Positions 33,917 through 45,000 of a DNA stretch of 64,000 nt are shown here, one piece after another. The first letter of the stretch is position 1. Each line of letters starts with the position of its first letter. Position numbers and translations under genes: made by a program. The notes beneath the pieces were generated by a model. It was not told where the DNA came from. It saw only the letters and a list, made by a program, of their open reading frames with translations, and searched no databases. Source of the stretch: Eurosta solidaginis (lineage: Eukaryota; Arthropoda; Insecta; Diptera; Tephritidae); contig NC_090319.1 in the NCBI RefSeq assembly GCF_040869045.1, positions 15,208,314 through 15,272,313 on the forward strand. The letters run 5' to 3'.

Positions 33917-34852
33917 TTGCAGGACGAACATATCAAAGAAATCATCGATAAAATACAACGAGGCGATAAAGGCGCTACGAGAGAATTTGAATTGAAGGAG
34001 GGGAGATTGTTTAAGGTAGTCAACGGTAAATACGCTTGGGTAGTTCCAAAGACATTACGGTGGCAAGTTGTCCGTAACGCACACGACAAAGCTGGACATT
34101 TAGGTCTAGAGAAAACGCTACAACGCATTGGTGAGCATATGTGGTTTGCTCGCATGCGAAACTACGTTAAGTCATACCTTAAGTCGTGCATTGAGTGCAC
34201 ATACAACAAAGTTCCAGGGGGTATGAAAGAGGGTGAGTTACACGTGGGCGAAGTGGAGCCCATACCATTTAAAACGGTGCACGTAGATCACCTTGGTCCA
34301 TTTCCGAAGAGCGTAAGACGTAATGAACATATACTGGTTATAATCGACGCGTTTACACGATTCGTAATTATACGAGCTGTGAAAAGCACTGCGACTAAAC
34401 ACGTAATCGACGTATTCAAAGACATCAGTAGTTTCGTGGGTATGCCTGGGCGCATTATTTCCGATCGTGGAACCGCATATACTTCTAAAGAGTTTGAACG
34501 TTTCTGCAAAGACAACGACATTAAGCATATAACTAACGCAGTGAGAACTCCACGAGTCAACGGGTTGGTTGAGCGTTATAATCGAACCATTTTGTCAATG
34601 CTTTTGCCAACCGTAACCAACGATAAACGATGGGACGAATCGCTTCGAAATTTACAATGGTGCCTCAATAGTATGAAAAACAAAACAACGTTGTGTACAC
34701 CGCAAGAGTTACTCTTCGGTTTTCGACCACGCGATGTCCTCCAAAATAAGATTGTCCTGGCATTACAACATGATGACTCATTTACAGAAAATATAGACGA
34801 ACTACGACGGAACGGCAGAAGACCGTATAGTACGAGAGCGCATAAAAAGTAA
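33917..34852 (+). pseudogene. pol: Integrase, zinc-binding and DDE catalytic core
   Basis: HDKAGHLGLEKT followed by SCIEC forms the HHCC zinc-binding domain. The core has the three catalytic residues: Asp in VDHLGPF (codon 34286-34288), Asp in ISDRGTAYTSKEF (codon 34463-34465) and Glu in VNGLVERYNR (codon 34571-34573). Thirty-five residues separate the second Asp from Glu, the D,D-35-E spacing of retroviral and Ty3/gypsy integrases. The enzyme inserts cDNA into target DNA with, here, 4-bp staggering. The reading phase changes near 34812-34820, and the last residues before TAA at 34850 are out of frame. Confidence 0.93.
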
Positions 34853-35207
34853 GCAGCGATTTGACCAAAAACATGCAACTCCAACCAAGTATAAAGTCAA
34901 CGATCTGGTAGTTGTAGGATACGAAGCTCCAAGTACAGGTACGTCACGTAAATTAGAACCCCGGTACAAGGGACCATTCCAAATAGTCCGCATATTAAAT
35001 AACGACCGCTACGTTGTACGAGATATTCCTGGGTCTAAAGGAACGCAACGTCAGTATTCCTCCGTTTACGCCAGCGATAAAATTAAACCATGGTGTACTC
35101 TACCACAATTATATGAGGGCGAAGATAATAGCGATATTGAAGACGGCGAGGATTTAACAGAAGCGTCACGGGGACGTTCCGCATTATCAGGAAAGGCCGA
35201 ACTGTAA
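34818..35207 (+). pseudogene. pol: Integrase C-terminal GPY/F module and tail; stop lies in the 3' LTR
   Basis: From 34818 the third phase continues with KVNDLVVVGYEAP and KLEPRYKGPFQIVRIL, the GPY/F module of Ty3/gypsy integrases, then an acidic tail (EGEDNSDIEDGED). The frame is open to TAA at 35205-35207, two bases inside the 3' LTR that starts at 35203. The final codons thus overlap the LTR. GPY/F modules help bind DNA or the second subunit. No env-like frame follows. Confidence 0.85.
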
Positions 35208-35425
35208 GGGTGGCAACTCTGTTTTGGTCTAAGCAGTAGTAAGTGACGAGCAGCCGACGATAGTGTACGCCGCGAAAGGCGTATCAATCTTAATTTACAC
35301 ATTCAAACATTATTAAATTGCATATTAATATTTTTATTAACTAACTCATTAAATGTTTAACTAAAGTGCGAGTGTTCATTTATTCAAATTGAATACATCA
35401 AGCCCCTGTTTCCAAGTACCTTTCA
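35203..35425 (+). repeat. 3' LTR of the gypsy-type element
   Basis: Same 223-bp length as the 5' LTR and about 97% identical by eye. The preceding sequence AGGAAAGGCCGAAC (35189-35202) is only weakly purine-rich, so the polypurine tract is poorly defined. ATAT at 35426-35429 repeats the 5' flank. Confidence 0.95.
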
Positions 35426-35429
35426 ATAT

Positions 35430-38400
35430 GTAGAAGTTGTTACACAAGTGTAGAGTTTTTAAGAGTGCCCTAACATTTTATAATGAAGAAAGAGCTTTAG
35501 CCACTGCCGTGGTGAATAGAACGACTCTTTCAGATTAGTTGTCTGCGACATCTACAAAGGGCAAAGGAAATGGATCATCGACCATTAAAGTTATTTGGAA
35601 TAATATTTTTGAGAGCACCCTAGAACTTGAGGTTGTTAGGCGGCGGAGCTTGTTAAATGTATCATCACAACGTGACAAACAACCTGGGCCAAAATTTATA
35701 AAGACAGTTTTTAACACTCATCAGTCATCTTTGAATTTTTTTATGCATTTACTGGATTCAAGAGCTGTGACATCGTTTGTGCTAATTGGTGATGAATTTA
35801 TTTAAGTTATTGTTCTCAAAAAATATGACATTGAAGATCGCAAAATGCCGTAAACGGTTTGTCTTCTCACAAGTGGTGACGGAAAATTGTTTCAATACAT
35901 CCACCAGGGTGTGCCAAAATATAACGATATTTTTTTTTTCTCTCATATCCGAAAAAATTCGAGAATATGTCCAAAAAAATGGCTACTAAGAGGTCTCCCA
36001 CTGAACTTGAAGTTTTGCCATTAAGATAAAACAGGAACTAGGATTTAAACACTATATTGTCCTGCACAGTATGAAGAAATCTCTTTTGATTAAATGATGC
36101 ATGGCTCAAATTCAGTACCAAATTCTGAACAAAAAAATTTATCGAGTCAAATTTTCATCGGAAGCTTCTACAGATCTTTGAAACTGAAAATTTTTAAAGT
36201 TTAGGGTTTTTTGCATTCTCCAACTTAACTATTGCAGATAGAAAAAAAGTTGCAAAGAAATTTTGTAGTTAGTCTTACGGCTTACATGATGTCTCATACA
36301 AATTTTTCGTATCATTACAAAAAACAAAAATGTCACAGGCTCAAAAGATATCATTTTTATGAGTTTTTCCTCTTATATTTATATCTGTAGAAACTTCAAT
36401 ATCGACGATGCAAATTAGATTAAAATGAAGATTTAGTTCCTTTGCATGCATATTCAATCGCGTGGTCTCTGTGGGCTTACGAGGTGCACTAGGCACCACA
36501 CTGAAATGAAAATTATGGTAAAATCAACCATATTACGGGTCAGTTGATTCGAAATTTCTTTCATATGCATAAAACAAGGAGCTGTTGAATCCACTTCGCA
36601 CGAACTATTCATTCTGAACTGACTATTTTAACGGTGAAATAAACAAAAGTTGCATCATAAATAAGCCGTAGCCCGGATAGGTTAAACACTTTTACTCTCA
36701 ACATAAGATCACAAATGAAAACTGTTAAAATAACAATTCCTTAAAACTGGAAGAAGGGTGAGGGCTGTAGATATGACAGACATTTTTGCGCTACCATGGT
36801 AATAAGAACAAAGTTGTGAGTGCTGTGAGCGTTAGTTTCTCTTCAAAACAAATTTTATTATTGCAAGAGCCTATTGTCTAATTGCGAATTTCAATAAACA
36901 TATTTTGAAAGCAAAACGCTCATGCGCAAAATGGTTTATATTTTTTAAGTTTGCAATCTACTTTGTTAAATTTTTTGTCAGAATCAAGCCATAAAATAGT
37001 AGTATTTTTTTATAATTTTTAAGAAACATATTGTGTACGTTAACAGGCATTCGTATATACGTGTTGCCTCGTTGCTCGTTTGTTTACGACTAAACCTCTA
37101 CCTTTACAAAGATGTTACTCTTACCAACACAGCTACAATTAAAATTTTTTTAAAACACTGCTTTAATATTAGCTGATGTAGTTAGTTGCGTAATATTGAC
37201 AATTGTTCGCTGTTGAAATGACCAACGAAATCAGTCCCTTCAGTAGAAAAATCGATGATTGAAAATCTGCCCTTTTTACAGAATATTGTTAACCAACAGT
37301 TTTTACTGCGTTAAAAAAACTAGAAAAAACTCGGTTAAATTAACCATAATGCAATAAATTTAAACAAATATTTGTTTATTTGAGAGCAAATAACTTTTTT
37401 CCGTGCATGTATGACTAAGTTCCCTTTAATACACATACAAAAAGCATATCCTTCAAACTATATTTCTCGTGGATGTACGTGAAAACGATGAGGCAAAATG
37501 AAAGTCGAAAATGCATTCGTTGTTCTTGGAAAAACTTGTAAGCCTCTTGCATCTACAATTTGTTCTCTGCACCAAATTCGCTTGCAAAATCTACACAATC
37601 GCGCTCTAACAACTTTTTAACTCCGTCTTTCCATCAACTTGTTTTTAATGCACGTGTCAAATGTTTAATTAAGCTTGCATTTAACCAAAGTAAAGTATTA
37701 AATTAATACTTCTAATTAACTTTCTGCTCTAAATTTTTTCTTTATTATATCCTTTTTTAAGTACACTGTAAAGTTATTTTCTTCTTAAACACCATTCTGA
37801 CAGGTTTCATATTTTTTTAAGGATTTTATTACATCAACTAACGGTAGGTACGACTACGAACCTTAATACTGGAAGCAACACAACCCTTAAATTACTTGAC
37901 TAAAGTTAAATGAATTATGCAAAAGAAGTTGAGCATAAAAAAATAAAACCAGCCAGCAAGGAAGTATAGCACCCACGTGCTATAAAAATACACACACATA
38001 TACATTGCGTACAATGGCCGTTATTTGGCGCTTAGCCCAATCATCATTCATCTAGGAGTTGGCCTTTTTTACCTTTTTTCCGTTATATGCAACCCATGTC
38101 ATCTTAGTTGGTTACGATGTTGACTGAGAAGAGCATTTCATCATATCTGATTCTTAAGCCAAAAGCCTTTTGACGGTAAGTAAGATACGTTGATTCAAAA
38201 ATTATTATTGATGTTATTTTAGCGGCAACCACTTTATTAAGAAAACAACTTAGAACATAATAAAGCTCTACTTCTGATGATGATGATGTAATTAAGTTGT
38301 TCACTGAGTGATTGCTTTGTTGTGTACCCACTTGTGCCGAAGATTATGGCAAACGAATAAAAAGAGTAATAAATGGTAAAAAATCATAATTTCAAGATAA

Positions 38401-38954
38401 ATCGCGTATTAATTAAACTGTTGTGGTTTACTGAAAATGTTTACTTTGGCAGTTTTAGACAACTAAGGGATTGTATAAAATTGAGATTATAAACTGAAGA
38501 ATGGCCGATGTCACGTCACTTTCCAAAAAAATCAACTTATTTACATTTAGATATTGATAATGGTAGTTAAATATTATTATTATTTAATATTATTAAGATA
38601 TTTTCATTACCGAAATTGTACCTGCTTCACTCTACTTATTGCAGCCGTGATTAAAATATCCAATTTATTTATTAAAATATGGTATCACATGATATAATAT
38701 TATACGATATGGTTCGTTTTAGATGATGATTATGAGACGAAATCGCTGGGAGGCGAATCGTTCGCAATACAGAGTGAAGCCCTAAGTCTTATATGGCTTG
38801 ATTTACTTCCATTACGGAGATATTAGATGAGTTCTTCTACTTACTGCAGCCGTGATAAAAATAACGTATTTAATTCTTACCATATGACATCATATGATAT
38901 GATATCATGTGATAGAAAATCAAGTGGTGTGGCTCACTTTTAAATAGTTTTTTT
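35430..38954. other. Unrecognised AT-rich DNA with a local 205-bp duplication
   Basis: An 88-codon frame (35539-35805, plus) is not low complexity but shows no domain I recognise; it could be a fragment of another mobile element. CTACTTATTGCAGCCGTGAT and CTACTTACTGCAGCCGTGAT at about 38633 and 38838, both followed by GATATCATATGAT-type words, indicate a tandem duplication of about 205 bp into which the next DINE-1-like copy inserted nearby. No gene is supported. Confidence 0.45.
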
Positions 38955-39697
38955 TTATACTCAGCTGAGCAGAGCTCACAGAGTATATTCATTTTATTGG
39001 CATAACGGTACCCCGTAACGGCATAAACTAATGGTGATAGATATAGGCTTCTATATTTCAAAATGATCTGGGCGAAAATTCATTCATTTAGCCATGTCCG
39101 TCCGTCCGTCTGTCCGTAAACACGACAACTTGAGTAAATTTTGAGGTATCTTAATGAAATTTGGTACGTAAGGTCCTGGGCACCCATCTCAGATAGCTAT
39201 TTAAAATGAACGAAATCGGACTATAACCACACCCACTTTTTCGATAACGAAAATTTCGAAAACCGAAAAATTGCGATAATTCATTACCAAAGACGGATAA
39301 AGCGATGAATCTTGGTAGGCGGGTTGACCTTATGACGCAGAATAAAAGATTCGTAAAATTTTGGCCAACGTGCGTGGCACCGCCGAATTTTAAAAGAAGG
39401 TAATTTAAAAGTTATGCAAGCTGTAATTTGGCAGTCGTTGAAGATCTCATGATGAAATTTGGCAGGAACGTTACCCCTATTACTATATGTGTTCTTAATA
39501 AAAATTAGCAAAATCGGATGACGAACACGCCCAATTTTTAAAAAAAAATTTTAAAAGTCAAATTTTAACAAAAAATTTTATAACCTTAGGGTAGATAAGT
39601 AAATTATGTCAACATTCAACTCCAACATTTTGCTCCAAAGCTCTCAGCTGAGTATGTAATGTTCGGTTACACCCGAACTTAGCCTTCCTTATTTTTT
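38955..39697 (+). mobile_element. DINE-1-like family 1, 0.74 kb internally deleted copy
   Basis: Has both ends: TATACTCAGCTGAGCAGAG in a T run at the left, and CTCAGCTGAGTATG, a GTTCGG...CCGAAC hairpin and CCTTCCTTATTTTTTT at the right. It contains GTCCGTCCGTCTGTCCG (39098-39116) and CACACCCAC/CGTGGCACCGCC words. Compared with 25936-27450 it lacks about 0.8 kb between roughly 39627 and 39630, including the tandem unit of about 130 bp. Confidence 0.8.
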
Positions 39698-41102
39698 TAT
39701 ATTTTTTTCCTTGGACTCGTACTTTTACTTTGATGTGATATGAGGATATGCTTTGCGATGTGACTTGATATCAGCTTATATTTTACACAATTGATATGAT
39801 ATGCTTAACTTTCGCAATTTTGACATTATTTTAGCTAATCTAAACTTGAACCACAGCAGTTTCAAATATATATTTAAAGATATGTTATATAGAAGATACG
39901 GCGCAATCATTTGGGTATATGTGTACAGTCTTTAAATACAGATAAGAAAGACAAAGGTAAGCAGACTCCTTTTGATCGCTAATCAACATCACAGTTCATC
40001 ATTTTACTCAAAGTCAGTTTCAGACATACACATTCCGTTAATTCGCTTATTCACTATGTTCATTTGATCAGATATTTATCTTTTGTACTGGCAATTTAAC
40101 TTTAATAATATCCTTTATCTCTTGACCATCAGCTTATACACATACTAACGTACACTCTATGACCGTAAAGTTAATGTACCGATGGTAATAGCAGGAATAA
40201 CAATAACAACTAAAAATTATAAAGAACAAATAACATCGTCAACAACATTAATAGCAGTGTAAATCAGCAACTATGTTAGTAGTCAGCAATATTGGGTTTT
40301 TGTGCTATGCTTGTATAACAAAATACTGCTAATCGGCAAGTCAACACATTGAGCACAGCGTACATAAACGCATACATATGTATATGATATGGGGGTATAT
40401 GCGCTTGCTCAAGAATATAATTGCAGGGCATTGCCATTCATTGATTTAATAAGCATCAGCTTTGGCTACTTGGTAAATACACAACAACTTACAGGAGTAT
40501 ATTGCACATTGTACCAAGCGCATATGTAGAAAAGTAGTTATGTTTGTATGTATTTGATGCAGGCAGAAACAACATACCTGGTGATAGACAAGATTGAAAA
40601 GTGTGTCTGATTTTGTTAGGCATTTTTTAAACCACTTCAAATATCTAATTTAATCAAATATATACGATAGTGTCGATGTTCAGAAGTGTATCTTTGTGGA
40701 TTGGTCATGTCACAAGCACTTGACATATCTGGCCGAAATTTATCACACATGAATAGCCAAGAAGAACCTACTTACTTATAAGTTTTTTAATCTTTATAAC
40801 TGTAACTACTTTGGCCTTGACTAACCACAATACTCAAACATAACATAAACATACACATAATCAAACTCTAGTCAGTTTTTGAAAAGCGAGCAATGCCTGG
40901 CACCTTCTGCTCTTCCTAAGAAAATTTTTTTAAATCAGTATAATTCTGAGTTTTTTTTGGCATGGAACAACGATATTTGGAAAAAGGGGTCGGAAAGACC
41001 AGATTCTAAGCAACTTGGAAAAAAGAGCTGCACTCCTCGGAAAAGTGAGCACAGCTATTGTATTCCAATAAGATGGTACATTCGAAGCTTTTTTCGGGTT
41101 AA
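39698..41102. other. Unrecognised AT-rich DNA
   Basis: GATATGATATG-type words near 39735-39800 continue the pattern to the left of the inserted element. No gene is supported. Confidence 0.45.
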
Positions 41103-42100
41103 TTATACCTTTCATGAACATGAAATGGTATACTAACTTTGGTCCGATGTTTGTAACTTTGAGAAATACAGAAGATAGACTCACCATTAAGTATACCGAA
41201 TTGATCAGCGCGGCGAACTGAAATGATATAGCCATGTCCGTCTGTCCGTCCGTCTGTCCGTCCGTCTGTCTGTCTCAATGAAATTTGGCACAAAGATGTA
41301 TTTTTGTATTATATTAGACATTTGTCGGCGGCCGCCGTGGTGTGATGGTAGCGTACTCCGCCTACCACACCGTATGCCCCGGGCAAAGCAACATCAAAAT
41401 TTTAGATATAAGGTTTTTAAATTAGAAGAAAATTTTTCTAAGCGGGCTCGCCCCTCGGCAGTGTTTGGCAAGCGCTCCGGGTGTATTTCTGCCATGAAAA
41501 GCTCTCAGTGAAAACTCATCTGCCTTGCAGATGCCGTTCGGAGTCGGCATAAAACATGTAGTCCCGTCCGGCCAATTTGTAGGGAAAATCAAGAGGAGCA
41601 CGACGCACATTGGAAGAGAAGCTCGGCCTTAGACCTCTTCGGAGGTTATCGCGCCTTACATTTATTTTATTTATTAGACATTTGTCGGATACGGTAGGAT
41701 CGGATCACTATAAAATATATCTCCCATACAACCGATCGTTCAGATAGAAAAGTTTTTAGCAATTTCTCCCTTAATTTCCAATGTAAAAAAGGTTAAACTT
41801 GGTGATATTTATTCTAATATATCATAGAAGATTTCATGAAACAATCATTTCAATCGGAGCTATATATAATATATATCCCATACAACCGATCGTTCAGATA
41901 AGGGGATTTTTTGCCATTTTTTATTTTGTATTTATCTTAAAAATCTTTTAGGTATGTACATCTGTTCACTTTATATTTCTTATCTTATACATCCGATTAT
42001 TTGGAGATTACGAACGGGATAAGATTATTTTTCAGCCCCATTCATGAAAGGTATGAAGTTTTCTGCACAGCCGAAGATAGTCCCGTCCTTACTTGTTTTT
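41103..42100 (+). mobile_element. DINE-1-like family 2 copy, containing a SINE
   Basis: The start ATACCTTTCATGAACATGAA forms a hairpin with the following ATGGTAT. The end carries the subterminal CATGAAAGGTATGAAG, an imperfect hairpin (CTGCACAGCCGAAG; CTTCGGCTGTGCCGAAG in the copy at 48251) and CCCGTCCTTACTTGTTTTT. GTCCGTCTGTCCGTCCG lies at 41237-41265. CAACCGATCGTTCAGATA-type words recur twice. The terminal CCTTACTTGTTTTT is shared with family 1, though the bodies differ. SINE copy 2 interrupts it at 41329-41671; the residual element is about 640 bp. Confidence 0.75.
41329..41671 (+). mobile_element. tRNA-derived SINE, copy 2, with 17-bp target duplication
   Basis: Flanked by perfect TATTAGACATTTGTCGG repeats (41312-41328 and 41672-41688), the signature of LINE-driven retroposition. 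The head GCCGCCGTGGTGTGATGGTA keeps box A, but 12 bases including most of box B (TGGGTTCGCACC) are missing, so this copy probably cannot be transcribed by Pol III. The body and TTTA-type tail match copies 1 and 3. Confidence 0.92.
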
Positions 42101-42109
42101 AGATAATTT

Positions 42110-42800
42110 CTACACTATTTCGAAATCGATTCGGTTTTTTTTAAACCATTTCTTTAGCGTTTTGGGATAACTAGGGGCCTGTTCTTTCAACCTTTCAAGT
42201 TGATTTTGGGAATCGGTTGGAAACCATTTCAGAGTGATCTAATATAATTTTGTGAAATATGTCGGCACTATATAAGAATTATAAACGTTGATCTATGGAA
42301 TAACTCCATAGAATATCGGTCTAGTTTTCGGATCATTTCATTTTGGGATAGTTTCAGAACAATTTCGGAGCAATTCATTTTGGGATCATTTGAACTTTTT
42401 GGGATTATATTTGGGGTAAACTTGAGTTTCATTGGAGTTCATTTCTCTATTATTTTGGCATCATATCCAGACTATCTTCGGGTCACGTCGTATATGTTTT
42501 AGGGATTATTTCGGAATAACGTAATATAGTGTTCTTTAACCTTTCGGCACATTAACTGGATTATTTTAGAATTGTTTCGGTATAACTTCATAATCTTTAA
42601 ATGTTGGTTTTTTGACTGATTCCGGATAATATCGGTCTGATTTTCGGGATTATGTCTAGTCTATTTAATTATATAATTTAAGGATAAATTCGGAAATGTT
42701 TCCGGCATTATGTTTGAGATAAATTAAATTATATTTCTGGAGCCATAACTGAACTATCTTTGGACCATGTCGGGATTGGTTTTGGGAAATAGTTTCGGAA
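42110..42800. repeat. Degenerate tandem tract related to the 89-bp minisatellite
   Basis: Words such as TTTTGGGATCATTTGAAC, TTTCGGAGCAATTCATTTTG, TTCGGGATTATGTC and TTTCGGTATAACTTC recur at irregular spacing. They resemble the reverse complement of the unit at 49150-53680 (TTTCGGGATCATTTGGGG). It appears much older or more AT-drifted than that array. Confidence 0.45.
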
Positions 42801-43477
42801 GTGTAGGGTACCTTTATTGTATTGTTCTTGTTTTTTTAACTTTAATACAACTTAACACATGTTTCACTTTGAATTGTTTTAATATTTATCAAGTTGTTCA
42901 AATATTTATTTTCAAATTGTTCTTTCAAAAATTTTCATTCTGTTGTGAAATTTAAAAAATAAAATAACATACATATGTATTTTTAGAAGTAGTGAAAATA
43001 AAATTTCTTTTTATAAAAATATTAGGGGAACTCATTTAAACTTATAAATGCCTTATAAATTTATCTAGTGTGTAAACGAACTGTCAAATTTTGTATGAAA
43101 AATCATTTACACAATTTGTATAAATTTACGCTCACATTTCATGGTGTAAACGTGGTAAACTCAAAGGAATGCAACCCTTCAAACATAATTGCCGTTCTTT
43201 TCATCAGAAATCTCCGATATCAGCAAGTCACTTACAAGAATTTCTTAGTAAAGATGTTTCAGTTTCGGTTTTTCACTTAATATTGGCATTTTTTAGTTTG
43301 CATTAAAATCAAACATTTTTTTGGCAATACAGCTGATCGGCAACTAAGTTTATCAAGAATATTACTAGGTGCGTTCATATAACTGCGTGTGTAAATGGAT
43401 ATAATTTTACACCTTATAAATGTATATGCTATAATTAAATAGTGGTAAATTTACTAACTACTACAGAAAGCACTAAG
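42801..43477. other. AT-rich DNA, no recognised gene
   Basis: A phrase near 43022 (TTAGGGGAACTCATTTAAACTT) is weakly echoed near 43363. No gene is supported. Confidence 0.4.
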
Positions 43478-43660
43478 GGACTTTTTCGGAATGATTTTAA
43501 GAATAATTTCGTGATTACCCTGGAAACGTTTTGGGATTGGTTCGTGGTTAATTCCGCGTAGTTTTGAAATGCATTTATATTCGGAAATATCAATGAAAAT
43601 CATTGAAGAATATTCAAGAAAATGTTTGGGATAACTTCAGTATAAATTCAGGCTTGACTG
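43478..43660. repeat. Second short degenerate tract of the GGGATTATTTCGG type
   Basis: TTTTTCGGAATGATTTTAAG, TTTTGGGATTGGTTCG and ATTCGGAAATATC words continue the theme of 42110-42800 beyond a 0.7 kb interruption. Confidence 0.35.
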
Positions 43661-43778
43661 TATATCGCTTCCGTTGAGACGGTATGAATAAGGTAGGTTG
43701 CATGGAAAATTTTCCGTTCCTATAGAATTAATACTAGTTCCTTATTGTCATGCATGTGAATAAATTTTACATATAGAA

Positions 43779-44121
43779 TGCTGAGTAGAATATCACCCTA
43801 TCTCAGTCACTGTTTCAAAACTGCATCTTAGAAAACATTTAAATGACGCTATTTTTCAAAATTTATATGAAAGACCTGCCATTTCAGAATTCGGCTGAAG
43901 AACGCCATATTTGAGAATTTGTTTCAAAAACGCTATATATGAGCTCAGTTTCAATAAACTTGACATTAGCTGGGGCGTTTTTGTTACAATTTCTCAAATA
44001 GGGCGTTCTTCAAGCGAATTCTTATTTTAATCAAATTCCGAAGTAGGGCGATGTTCTAACGTGTTCTGGGATTTGGCGTTTTCAAAACGGCATCCAAGAT
44101 AGGCTGATATTCCACTCAGCA
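43779..44121. mobile_element. 343-bp foldback/MITE-like element
   Basis: The left end is TGCTGAGTAGAATATCACC, and the reverse complement of the right end is TGCTGAGTGGAATATCAGCC. Further inward, GAACGCCATATTTGAGAATT (left) pairs with AATTTCTCAAATAGGGCGTTC (right), so most of the element can fold. A decayed half-related sequence may lie at 57885-57975 (AGCATCACCCTAT). Target duplication is unclear. Confidence 0.65.
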
Positions 44122-45000
44122 GTCGATATATTGTTATAGCCACAAAGCCAAGTAAAAATTTTAATATATATACTTTACAAAAGCAATTGAATAATTTCTT
44201 AGACTTGCTGCTCTCACAGATATAATAAAAGCAAATATTTTAATGCGAATGTAAATATTTTCATTTTTATTAAAAATATGTTAATATTCTGAGCATTTAT
44301 TTTTGCTTGCTTTTGTGCTCTGCTTCCCTAAGCTCATGAATAGTCAATGAATGTATCCATTTTAGCATCAAACTTAATTATATAATATCGTTTTGAATAG
44401 TACAAAGATGGAAAGAATCGAGGTAAGTCTTTGTTATATTTATAAGGTCGACAACATTTTTTTTTTTTTTTTTGTTAAATAGAGATATTATGATAAGTAA
44501 GTCAATGCGAACGAGATACAAAAATTGCTAGTCATTGTTAGTTTGAAATTATTTAGATTTTTCGAACAACACACAAAATCCGCTGACATATGGCAGAAAT
44601 GTTCAATACCAGTAAATATGATGGGTGTCGAATTTTTGTATCGAAAATATATTGATTTGTTATCAAAGAGTTTTCTTTATAGAAAAGCTATCCATTTACT
44701 ATCGAAAATTTACAGATTGTTTATCAAAGACTTATCAATATTTTACAGAAAAGTTATCGATTTAATACCGAAGATTTAACGATTATTTAACAAAAAACTA
44801 TCCATTTATTCCCAAAACGTTATCGATTTGATATCGAAGTTTTCCAATAACAATTTAATTAAAAACCGATAACTCCACCGAGTATAATGATCCGGTATAT
44901 AGTTGTGCGTTAGGGGATTCGCTCTCATCACTATTTTAAAGCCTTATATTTTTTACCCTTCAGTTCTAGTTTTCGATAGAACAGCAACATATCTAAGACA
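44122..45000. other. AT-rich DNA with a short TATCGATTT tandem tract
   Basis: From about 44630 to 44880 words like TTATCGATTTAATACCGAAG, ATCCATTTACTATCGAAA and TTATCAAAGA alternate, a degenerate minisatellite with steps of about 35-45 bp. A poly-T run lies at 44458-44474. The 84-codon frame across it is repeat-derived. Confidence 0.45.

Larger units (their letters stand above)
29834..35425 (+). mobile_element. Ty3/gypsy-type LTR retrotransposon, complete in outline but inactive
   Basis: Two 223-bp LTRs (29834-30056 and 35203-35425) with TG...CA ends flank a 5.1 kb interior, with ATAT on both outer sides (29830-29833, 35426-35429). Gag, protease, RT, RNase H and integrase with a GPY/F tail appear in that order, the Ty3/gypsy order; there is no env. 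The LTRs differ at about six sites, without gaps. Damage in order: frameshift near 31055-31075, TA-flanked insertion 31910-32317, frameshift near 32488-32496, frameshift at the RT YxDD box (33037-33056), in-frame TAA at 33914, and frameshift near 34812-34820. Short LTRs, the apparent single gag-pol frame and a leucine-tRNA-like primer site suggest the mdg3/blastopia branch, which is inference. Confidence 0.95.

Noticed and set aside
35539..35805. 88-codon plus frame with normal composition
   Set aside because: No recognised domain and no neighbouring exon or promoter; recorded in the gap entry but not called as a gene.
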